A DNA stretch of 64,000 nucleotides from Elymus sibiricus (lineage: Eukaryota > Streptophyta > Magnoliopsida > Poales > Poaceae): assembly GCA_039707655.1 (NCBI GenBank), contig CM077667.1:546758222-546822221 (forward strand), given 5' to 3'. Positions 11,701-20,885 of this stretch are shown here, one piece after another. A program made the translations under genes and the position numbers. The first letter of the stretch is position 1, and each line of letters opens with the position of its first letter. A model generated the notes under the pieces. That model was not told where the DNA came from. It did not search any database and saw only the letters and a list, made by a program, of their open reading frames with translations.

Positions 11701-12556
11701 TGAGAACCGTCATCTCCGAGCGCGACTCAACAATGCTATTTCTTTAGATACCATGAAGAAGGCGCTCGAGGACAAGGACAAATCACTTGCTGATGCTCAA
11801 AAGGAAGCGAAGGATAAAACTGAAGCAGCTGAGAAGAAACTGGCTGCAGCCAAAAAACTGGAAGAAGAGAACGCCAAGCTTAAGCAGGAACGATCCGACT
11901 GGATCAAAAAACTTGAAGTGCAGACCAAGGGAAAGAGTGCTCTGGAGAAACACTTGGGAGATTTCGCGAAGAAAATGTTCAGCATGCTTGAAGGTAACTT
12001 TCTTCTGTCGAATGAATTTCTTTGATTTCTTCAGAATGGCATTGTGATCACCTTTTCCCTTTCTCTTCATGCAGAATTTTGTCAGGACTTCGAGAAGGAA
12101 ACTGAAGATATCGAGCCCAATCTGGACCCCACGAAGTCACTCGTCGGAGACGCCGTGGCCATGGATATGTTTCGACTCGAAGCTCGTCTTAAGAATGTCC
12201 AGGGATATGTCACTCGGCTGAAGACTGCATTCGAGAGAGTCGACAAGGAGTTGTGGCCCGAAGACTCCCTCCAGACTGACCTCGAGTCTATGATGACTCG
12301 CCTCAATGAAATTCCAAGTCGAGTGCAAGCGTGGAAGAAGTCCGCTGCTCGTTGTGGAGCCGACGTAGCGCTTTCACTCGTCAGGGTTCATTGCAAGGAG
12401 GCCAGGGAGGACAAACTGAAGGCTCTCTGAGTGATCAACACAAAGAAGCTTCAGTTTGAAGATTTCATGGAGACTTTCATCGAAGCAGCCACTCGGATCG
12501 CAGACGGAATTGACCTGGACACCTTTGTCGAGCCCTCAAGTCCTACTGGAGCTTGA
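8753..12556 (+). pseudogene. seven-exon antisense gene of the Tat element (Transposase_28 domain plus coiled coil)
   Basis: The exons, by GT-AG borders and frame continuity, are 8753-9733, 9821-10179, 10254-10339, 10421-10842, 11493-11616, 11691-11993 and 12075-12556. They sum to 2757 nt, exactly 919 codons, which strongly supports the model. Exons 1-2 contain the PF04195 'putative gypsy type transposon' signature (HVERGFSMPPHPFIRSFL ... YFGAQLHHFPPNAIAYLSCF). Exon 2 then turns acidic (EEEGS...DDDLEEGEVE), followed by a Pro/Ser/Thr linker in exon 4 and a long Glu/Lys coiled coil in exons 5-7 (KEAKDKTEAAEKKLAAAKKL). The final domain has a KELWPEDSLQTDLES block. Three stops break it: TAA 9860, TAG 10735, TGA 12428. 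The gene lies antisense to gag-pol, as gene23 does in maize Grande. Its function is unknown; a structural or regulatory role for the element is a guess. Confidence 0.85.
10940..11300 (+). repeat. three copies of a hairpin-forming block inside an intron
   Basis: A ~50-bp block is repeated at 10943, 11086 and 11241, all within intron 4 (10843-11492) of the antisense gene. Each has perfect arms CCAGTGGG and CCCACTGG around a 15-nt centre that itself holds GCAC/GTGC, followed by a conserved GTAGTCCCCGAGA tail. The copies are nearly identical while the spacers differ. Confidence 0.8.
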
Positions 12557-12764
12557 ACAAGTACTTTGCTTGCGATAAAAACTTTATTTGCCTCGGTATG
12601 CCGAGTGATGGTGTAACCGATTAAACTTCGTTCAGGCCTTAAGCCTGAGAACTTACCTTTGCGCGAACAAGTTTTTGCTGCGCTGGAGATTCTACTCTTA
12701 CACGCATTTTGCTTTCCGACATTTAATTCTCGAATGGAACAAGTGTTCTGCATTCGTAAGAATT

Positions 12765-14035
12765 TAGAACTTAGGCAAAGACTGGTTCGCGGCCAAGTCT
12801 CTGAGCGTATGGATTACCATACACTCGGAAGGGTTTTTTACTTAGGCGAAACGGGTTCGCAGCTAAGCCCTTGAGCAAGAGGATTGCTCTTTGCTCGGAG
12901 AAGTTTTTGAACTTAGGCGAAGACTGGTTCGCGGCTAAGTTTCCGAGTGCATGGATTGCTATACACTTGGAAGGATTTTCAACTTAGGCGAAACGGGTAC
13001 GCAGCTAAGCTCCCGAGCAAGAGGATTGCTCTTTGCTCGGAGAAGTTTTTGAACTTAGGCGAAGACTGGTTCGCGGCTAAGTTTCTGAGTGTATGGATTG
13101 CTATACACTCGGAAGGATTTTTAACTTCGGCGAAATGGGTTCGCAGCTAAGCCTCCGAGCGAGAGGATTGCTCTTTACTCGGAGAAGTTTTAGACTTAGG
13201 CGAAAACTGGTTCGCGGCTAAGTCTTCGAGTGTATGAAATGCTATACACTCGGAGGGTTTTTTAACTTAGGCGAAACGGGTTCGCAGCTAAGTCCCCGAG
13301 CGAGAGGATCGCTCTTCACTCGGAGAAGTTTTTGAACTTAGGCGAAGACTGGTTCGCGGCTAAATTTCCGAGTGTATGGATTACTATACACTCGGAAGGG
13401 TTTTTAACTTAGGCGAAACGGGTTCGCAGCTAAGCCCCCGAGCGAGAGGATCGCTCTTCACTCGGAGGAGTTTTTGAACTTAGGCGAAGACTGGTTCGCG
13501 GCTAAATTTCCGAGTGCATGGATTACTATACACTCGGAAGGGTTTTTAACTTAGGCGAAACGGGTTCGCAGCTAAGCCCCCGAGCAAGAGGATTGCTCTT
13601 CACTCGGAGAAGTTTTTGAACTTAGGCGAAGAATTGTTCGCGGCTAAGTTTCTGAGTGCATGGATTACATTACACTCAGAAGGGTTTTTAACTTAGGCGA
13701 AACGGGTTCGCAGCTAAGCCCCAGAGCGAGAGGATCGCTCTTCACTCGGAGAAGTTTTTGAACTTAGGCGAAGACTGGTTCGCGGCTAAGTTTCCGAGTG
13801 CATGGATTACTATACACTTGGAAGGGTTTTTAACTTAGGCGAAACGGGTTCGCAGCTAAGCCCCCGAGCAAGAGGATTGCTCTTCACTCGAAGAAGTTTT
13901 TGAACTTAGGCGAAGACTGGTTCGCGGCTAAGTCTTCGAGTGTATGGAATGTTATACACTCGGAAGGGTTTTTAACTTAGGCGAAACGGGTTCGCAGCTA
14001 AGCCCCCGAGCAAGAAGATTGCCCTTCACTCGGAG
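12765..14035. repeat. tandem hairpin array, 142-bp period
   Basis: About nine head-to-tail units with a constant 142-bp period in the right half (starts near 13334, 13476, 13618, 13760 and 13902). Each unit is two diverged ~71-bp halves, both beginning AACTTAGGCGAA. Every half can fold twice: CTTAGGCGAA with TTCGCGGCTAAG, and CCGAGTGTAT with ATACACTCGG (or CCGAGCAAGAG with CTCTTCACTCGG in the alternate half). The array lies between the 3' end of the antisense gene (12556) and the 3' end of pol (14148), so convergent transcripts would meet there. Variable tandem repeats in this part of Tat elements are known and can seed satellites. Confidence 0.9.
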
Positions 14036-14147
14036 TCCTTTCTGAATGCAAAATCGTGCGATCGGAATCGACAATAGACTGCGGAAGTCACAGCTTAACA
14101 AACGACTTGGTCTGAAGTGCTCTTATTACATTAAAACGACTCGGTCA

Positions 14148-16868
14148 TTAAGTATAAAAGCGTCGAAGCAAATCCGCGTTCCAGGCGCGTGGCTCATCAA
14201 TATTCTTCTTCAAATTGAAAAGGTGGTACGCTCCATTGTTCAGCACCTTGGTGATGACGAATGGGCCTTCCCACGCTGGAGCCAACTTGTGGGGTCGCTG
14301 CTGATCCACTCGGAGCACCAAATCACCCTCGTGGAATGAACGGCTCTTGACATGTCTCGCATGGAAGCGGCGAAGGTCCTGTTGATATGCAGTCGACCGG
14401 ATCAGGGCCATCTCTTGTTCTTCCTCTAGGAGATCTACTCCATCCTGTCTTGCTTGCTCAGCTTCGTCTTCAGAGTAAAGATCCACTCGGGGAGAATTGT
14501 GAAGGACATCACTCGGCAAAACGGCTTCAGCCCCATACACAAGGAAGAAAGGAGTGCGTCCAGTCAACCGGTTTGGAGTCGTCCTCAAGCTCCACAGAAC
14601 AGATGGCAATTCAGTGACCCAAGCTCCAGCAGCATGATCAAGATCTCGCATGAGCCGAGGCTTCAGTCCTTGGAGGATAAGGCCATTCACTTGCTCAACT
14701 TGACCGTTAGACTGGGGGTGGGCGACAGATGCGTAATCCACCCGAGTGCCTTGAGAGGAGCAAAAGTATCTGAACTCTTCCGAGTCAAAATTAGAGTCAT
14801 TGTCTGTAATGATACTGTGGGGGACTCCATATCGGAATGTTATCTATTTCATGAATTTGATAGCAGTACGGGCGTTCAGTTTCTTGATGGGTTTAGCTTC
14901 AATCCACTTAGTGAACTTGTCGACTGCAACCAGTAAGTGAGTGAATCCACTCTGGCCTGTTCTAAGGGGTCCAACCATATCCAAGCCCCATACAGCAAAC
15001 GGCCAGACGAGTGGAATAGTCTTCAAGGCAGACGCAGGTTTGTGTGACAGGTTCGAATAGAACTGGCATCCTTCACAGTGATCGACAATATCTTTAGCCA
15101 TCTCGTTGGCTCGCGGCCAGAAGAAACCCGCTCGGTGTGCTTTGGCAACAATTGTCCTAGAGGACGCATGATGACCACAAGTTCCCGAGTGAATCTCCTC
15201 CAGAATCAGTCGACCTTCTTCAGGAGAAATACACCGCTGAGCCACGCCAGTCACACTTTCTCTGTAAAGTTGTCCATCCATAACAGTAAAAGCCTTGGAT
15301 CTGCGAACTATCTGTCGAGCCTCATCTTCATCATCTGGGAGTTCTCGCCTAAGGATGTACGCAATATAGGGTACAGTCCAGTCGGGCGTGATCACCAAAA
15401 TCTCCATGACCAGATCAATGACAGCTGGGACGTCGACTTCAGTCGGATCAGAGGCGCTTTTTGCTTGCGGGGGCTCTTCAGTGAAAGGATCTTCCTGCAC
15501 CGAAGGAGAATGAAGGTGCTCGAGAAACACATTGCTGGGGACAGGCTTCCGAGTGGATCCAATCTTTGCCAGCTCATCAGCTGCTTGATTCTTCACTCGG
15601 GGAACATGATGGAGTTCCAAACCTTCGAACTTCTTCTCGAGTTTCCTTACTGCATTGCAGTATCCAGTCATAGCGGGGTTCCTGATATCCCACTCTTTCA
15701 TCACTTGATTGACCACCAAATCAGAGTCGCCGTATACCATAAGGCGCCGGACGCCGAGTGAAATGGCCATACGCAACCCATACAAGAGTGCTTCATACTC
15801 AGCTTCATTGTTGGAGGAATCAAAGTGGATCTGTAAGACATAACTGAGTTTTTCACCTTTTGGGGATACCAGTACTACGCCAGCACCAGACCCATTCAGC
15901 ATTTTCGAGCCATCAAAGAACATGGTCCAGTGTGTCAAGTGAACTTGAATCGGCTGCTGCTGTTCAGTCCACTCGGCCAGGAAATCAGCGAGGGCTTCAG
16001 ACTTGATGGCTTTCTTGGCTTCAAACTTGATGTCAAAATAGAGGAGTTCAATAGCCCATTTGGCCACTCGACCAGTCGCGTCTCGATTGTGAAGAATTTC
16101 ATACAACGGAGCATCACTGACGACTGAAATTGAGTGATCTTGAAAATAGTGTGCCACCTTCTTAGCTGACAGATATATACCGTACACGAGCTTCTGGTAA
16201 TGTGGATATCTTTGCTTTGAAGGAGTCAACACTTCGGAGACGTAATAAACAGGGCGCTGGACTTTGTAAGCTTTACCTTCCTCTTCCCTCTCGACAGTGA
16301 GAACTGTACTGACGACCTGATTAGTGGCCGCTATGTACAATAGCAACGGCTCTTTACTGTGCGGAGCAGCAAGCACCGGCTGGGTGGAAAGCAGAGTTTT
16401 AAGCTCGACAAACACTGCTTCAGCTTCTGGAGTCCACTCGAATGTATCAGACTTCTTCATCAGTCGGTATAAAGGCAATGCCTTCTCACCGAGATGAGAA
16501 ATGAACCTACTCAATGCAGCCAAGCAACCTGTGAGCTTCTGGACATCGTGCACACGCTCAGGGCTTTTCATTCGGGTGATGGCGCCAATCTTTTCAGGAT
16601 TAACGTCGATTCCCTTTTCGGAAACGAGAAAACCGAGTAATTTGCCACCAGGAACACCGAAAGTGCACTTAGTCGGATTTAGCTTGATATCATATCTCCT
16701 CAGATTGGCGAATGTCTCAGCCAAGTCAGACAACAGGTCGGAACCTTTGCGAGACTTGATGACAATGTCATCCATGTATGCTTCCACATTCCGAGGGATC
16801 TGATCAAGCAAACATTTTTGAATCATGCGCATGAAAGTAGCGCCAGCGTTCTTCAAACCAAAAGGCAT
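14148..16868 (-). pseudogene. Tat Gypsy pol: RT palm, RNase H, archaeal-type RNase H, integrase (broken)
   Basis: From 16868 a 674-codon frame starts in RT, with MPFGLKNAGATF and the catalytic YMDD at residues 31-34. Gypsy RNase H follows, then a second archaeal-type RNase H (FFDGSKMLNGSGAGVVL ... NNEAEYEAL ... YGDSDLVVNQV), diagnostic of the Tat branch. Next is the integrase zinc finger (H...H then CEGC) and the start of its DDE core. A TAG at 14844-14846 interrupts the core. The same frame resumes (HPQSNGQVEQVNG, E of the DDE triad) and ends at 14148 with a C-terminal RRPHKL-type tail. A one-base frameshift near 16985 separates it from upstream RT. The polyprotein would act in the virus-like particle and nucleus. 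Confidence 0.9.
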
Positions 16869-16912
16869 GGTGATATAACAGAAACACCCGAAAGGGGTGA
16901 TGAAAGTTGTCT

Positions 16913-17359
16913 TTATTTCGTCTGGACCAAACAGACGGATCTGATGGTAACCAGAGTAAGCATCCAGAAAAGATAACGCTCACACCCCGCAGTCGAGTCA
17001 ACAATTTGATCAATGCGGGGGAGCGGGAAATGATCTTTCGGGCAGACCCGATTGATATGCTTAAAATCAATACACATGCGGAGTGATTTGTCCTTCTTAG
17101 GGACCATGACGACGTTCGATAACCACTCGGAGTGGTAAATCTCACGTATGAATTTGGCTGTCAAGAGACGAGCCACCTCCTCGCCGATTGCTTTGCGCTT
17201 CTCTGTTGCCGACCGACGCAAGTGCTCCTTCACGGGCTTGGCCTTCGGATCAACTCTAAGTCGGTGCTCAGCCAGTTCCCTGGGTACACCTGGCATGTCA
17301 GCAGGCTTCCATGCGAAGATGTCCCAGTTCTCACGAAGGAACTGGATGAGCTCGGCTTC
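16913..17359 (-). pseudogene. Tat Gypsy pol: N-terminal RT fingers
   Basis: The frame 17296-16913 reads MPGVPRELAEHRL, then VKEHLRRSATEKRKAI and VVMVPKKDKSLRMCIDF, which are typical Gypsy RT block 1-2 motifs. Upstream the same frame continues to a TAG at 17360-17362 that separates it from the gag-protease frame. Downstream it loses frame near 16985, within the conserved LDAYSGYHQI block. Both breaks would stop a full polyprotein unless read through. Confidence 0.88.
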
Positions 17360-19006
17360 CTATTTGCTGTCGAGTGTTGTTGAAATGTTAGTCGGAGCAG
17401 CGGTTGGATCTGTCGGGTGAATGTTCACCTTCTTCACTTCACCTGCCGACTGAAAAGCTGACTCAGAAGCAGGCTTCTTAGCGCGCAATAGGTCGGAGGG
17501 ATCAGTGTTTTTCTTGTATTCTTCCAATTCAACCATAGCCATCTGATGATCGGCGATCTTGGAGCCCTGCTGGAGGCACTCCTCAGCCCTCTGTCGATTG
17601 CCAGTGATTGTGATTACACCCTTGGGTCCGGGCATCTTAAGCTTGAGATACACGTAACATGGTCGGGCCATGAAACGGGCATAAGCCGGACGACCAAGGA
17701 TGGCGTGGTATGCGCTCTGGAAGTCCACCACTTCAAATGTCAGTTTCTCCTTGCGAAAATGCTTGTCGTCGCCAAACACAACATCCAACGCTATTTGACC
17801 AAGTGAACGGGCCTTTTTCCCAGGGATGACGCCATGGAACTGCATGTTGCTTTCACTCAGTCGGGACATCGGAATGCCCATTCCCTTGAGGGTATCTGCG
17901 TACAGGATGTTCAGGCCGCTCCCACCGTCCATCAAAACCTTGCGGAGTCGAGTGCCTCCCACAACTGGGTCTACCACTAGCGCTTGCCGCCCGGGGGTAG
18001 CGATATGCGCAGGGTGATCTGACTGATCAAACGTGATAGCAGTCTGAGACCACTTTAGATACGTGGGGGTAGAGGGAACCGCCATGTTAACCTCCCTGTT
18101 GATAACTTTCAGTCGACTCTTGCTCTCAACATCAGCAAAAATCAAGAGAGTTGCATTAACTTCAGGGAACTCTTCTTTTTCTTCTTCATCTTCCTTTTCA
18201 GGATCTTTTTCACTCGACTGATTTTCCATGAACTGCTGAATCAGCAAACGGCACTGTCGAGTGGTATGCTTCGGCAATATCAAATTGCCCTGTTCGTCTG
18301 TCTTCGTGTGGATTGCACACGGTAAATCCAAAACATCTGTACCTGACTGATTCTTTGACTTCTTGGGGGTGAACTTAGCTTTGGATTTTCCTTTGTTTTT
18401 GCCTTGTGCCGCCAGAGCGGCAGCTTCTGCCTGAGCAGGGGGATCAGCCTTGCGCTTCTGTTTCCGACTGGAATTTCCACCTGCATCATTGTCGACTATC
18501 TTTACTTTACCGCTTCGGAGGCGGTCTTCTTCTTCTCCATTGGCGTAACGAGTGGCAATTTCCATCATCTTGCTCAGAGAAATATCACCAGTACGACCAA
18601 ATTTCAGATAGAGCTCTCTGTATCTAACGCCAGCCTTGAAGGCACAAACAGCCTGATGTTCGGAAACATTCTCCACCGTGTGATGCAGGGTGGACCAGCG
18701 CTGAATGTAATCTCGCAAGGTCTCATTGGGCTTCTGAACACAGTGATGTAAATCAATCAAACCAGCCGGACGTTTGTAGGTGCCCTCAAAGGTTCTGATG
18801 AACACTCGGGCCAAATCCTCCCAGCAATAGATGCTAGAGGGAGCCAACCGATTCAGCCAAGCTCTGGCCGAACCATCTAACATCAGGGACAAATGCTTCA
18901 TGGCGATGTTGTCGTTTCCTCCACCAATCTGCACAGCCACTCGGTAATCATCCAACCATGTCTCGGGCTTCGACTCGCCAGAAAACTTGCTAATTCCAGC
19001 TGCCAA
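17360..19006 (-). pseudogene. Tat Gypsy gag (capsid part) and protease
   Basis: A 548-codon frame. Residues ~1-170 match retrotransposon gag (AGISKFSGESKPETWLDDY ... LMLDGSARAWLNRL ... RDYIQRWSTL). A His/Cys cluster (CAIHTK ... HTTRQC) lies near residue 230-250. The aspartic protease follows (KVLMDGGSGLNILY, DGGS active site). It is out of frame with the gag N-terminus because of a one-base shortfall in the G6 run at 19016-19021. It ends at TAG 17360-17362, after which RT continues in the same frame. Confidence 0.88.
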
Positions 19007-20235
19007 CCTGAAATTGGGGGGATCTCTGCAGAGCGAATGGCTCTGCTAAAACACTCGGGACCAGATACAACGGCTCCACTTCCACTCGGATAATCTCGGT
19101 CATAACCATCTCTGTGGGCTCTGCCTCTATCGACCCGTCTTTGAGCAAGGACATCCCTCGCGTCAAATCCAGGACTCCGCTCATTACCGAATGGGCGCCT
19201 ATCATCATTGTGCCGGGGCACATATGAACCACTCCGCGGAGGAGAAGGCACTCGACGGCAGTCATCGCGGTGATAACGGGGAGCAAACTGATCCAGCCCT
19301 TGATCTCTGTACCGATCTTCGCGGAAGCCCCCGCCTCTGTGGCGCAGGGGTGACCCAGGGCTGTGGGCCGACTGAACTATTTCTGCCCTGAGCGAATTGC
19401 TATGTAACCTGTTATGTGACTGTGAGACAGCCTCATTCTGCTGTTGCGTTACCTCGAGCAACGTTCTGGTCTGTTGCAAGCCCCTACCAGCCTCCGATCG
19501 TGACGGCTGAATAGAATCGGTGATCCTGGCGGCAGCAGCAACATTCAAAGCTGGTGTACGAAATACCTCGACATTATGCCGGGATCCACTCGGAAATAAC
19601 TGTCGCTGATGTCGATTGGGACGTGGCGGACGCTGGCGAGCACGCTCGTCGAGTGCATCCTGCATCTCTTTGAACCGAAGGCGTGTGGCCTCCATGGCTT
19701 GTGCCTCAGCAGTCACGCCAACGATGGGAGTGTGGAGAATATCCTCATCCCGACGAAGTTGTTCATTCGACGGTCCTCCAGCTTAGCGCCTGGCATGGCT
19801 GAAGCCAGGCGGCGGGCTCTGATGAGAACCAGTCATGAACACTTCGGCCGCAGGATCGCAGCTCTCGCACTCGGAGGGAACGTCAGACTGATCTGACACC
19901 GAGTCGAACGCGCCGGGAAGTGACTCGGCGGGCTCGATGGCCGCAATCTGCGGGGACGAAGACTGGCGGGCCGCCGCATGTCGCATCCAACGCTGTAACC
20001 GCGAACGACCGGATCGCTTGCGGCGACGAACAGCATGAAGGGCCGACATGTACGGAGTCGACGGCTGAAGGAGAAGAACACCGCAGGAGCTTGCGCAGAA
20101 ATGCGTCGCTCCACGAATCGAGAGCGCCTCAACATCTAGAGGCGCTTCCTGGAGCCATGCCGAATCATCGGCGATGAAGGTGAGCGCTCCGAGACGGATC
20201 TCGCGGCCCAGGAACAAATCACCGCCGGAAGACAT
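19007..20235 (-). pseudogene. Tat Gypsy gag N-terminal region
   Basis: The likely start is the ATG at 20235 (MSSGGDLFLGREIRLGAL), about 70 bp after the LTR. The frame runs to a TAA at 19783-19785 and resumes unchanged (VTAEAQAMEATRLRF), with an Arg-rich, Asp/Arg-repeating stretch (HRDDCRRVPSPPRS, RRVDRGRAHRDG) that could bind nucleic acid. It reaches the G6-run frameshift just before the capsid motif. Fused, gag-pol would cover 20235-14148. Confidence 0.8.
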
Positions 20236-20282
20236 GACGAAGAAGAACAAATGCAACCTCGCCGGAAGTCGCTTAGACGCCT

Positions 20283-20302
20283 GCCCCACGGTGGGCGCCA
20301 AC
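20283..20302 (-). other. primer-binding site of the Tat Gypsy
   Basis: Directly downstream of the 5' LTR in element direction comes GT followed by TGGCGCCCACCGTGGGGC. It begins with the obligatory TGG that pairs with a tRNA CCA end. The same 18 bases follow the LTR of the second Gypsy (48669-48688). The priming tRNA was not identified. Confidence 0.8.
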
Positions 20303-20880
20303 TGTCGTGGGAACGAGCCTGACAGTAGAAGGTAGGGGTACGAAAGGAGAGGGCAGAGTCCTAGCTACGGCGAGATTGTACGCAAGAATGTATGAGTTCA
20401 TGCCCCTCTCGTGGAGGTAAAAGCCCTACGTCTCAGGTGCTCGGGAGCTTCTTGTCGAGTGAAATATGTGTGCTGTTACAGGGGGTGCGAACCCTTGTGC
20501 CAGAGGAGAGGGGCGGCTTATATAGAGTACGCTGCGCCTCATAAGTGTCCGGCATCTAAGGGTCAGATCGTGGTCATTAAAGACGTACGTTACTGGTAAC
20601 GTACACCATAAATGCTACTAATGGTCTTGATGAATGCTTGCCCGTTAGCCTCCCTGGGGCGACTCCTGGGCTTCTGTGGTCGACTGTCTTCTGGTCCTTC
20701 CGAGTGAAAGGTAAGTGTCGAGTGAAAGGTTCCTCCGGGTGTATATTGTCGAGTGACTTGTAAGTCCTGGAGATTTCAGTCGAAGGCTTCCTTGTAACCC
20801 TTAAGCTTTCTGGGGCAGTGTCCTTAGGTAGAGCATGTAGGTCAGGCCTATGACCCTACCCTAGGTACATATCCCCATCA
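20303..20880 (-). repeat. 5' LTR of the Tat Gypsy
   Basis: This LTR drives the gag-pol transcript on the minus strand. A TATA-like box TATATAAG (complement of 20517-20524) sits in the expected U3 region, suggesting transcription starts near 20490. The LTR is followed at once by the primer-binding site. Confidence 0.9.
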
Positions 20881-20885
20881 TAAGA

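Larger units (their letters stand above)
7629..20880 (-). mobile_element. complete Tat-lineage Gypsy LTR retrotransposon, 13252 bp
   Basis: Two 578-bp LTRs (7629-8206 and 20303-20880) are flanked by a perfect 5-bp target duplication TAAGA (7624-7628 and 20881-20885). Gag-pol reads on the minus strand, so the 5' LTR is the right-hand one. The order in element direction is LTR, primer-binding site, gag, protease, RT, RNase H, a second archaeal-type RNase H, integrase, tandem hairpin array, antisense multi-exon gene, polypurine tract, LTR. The second RNase H, the position of integrase after it and the antisense gene near the 3' end are features of the Tat (Retand/Grande/RIRE2-like) branch. I count about 10 LTR differences (1.7%). 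At the usual grass rate of 1.3e-8 per site per year this gives about 0.7 million years. Gag-pol and the antisense gene both contain nonsense or frame breaks. Confidence 0.93.

Noticed and set aside
12765..14035. CRISPR-like regular array
   Set aside because: Repeats are contiguous 142-bp tandem units without unique spacers, inside a plant retrotransposon.
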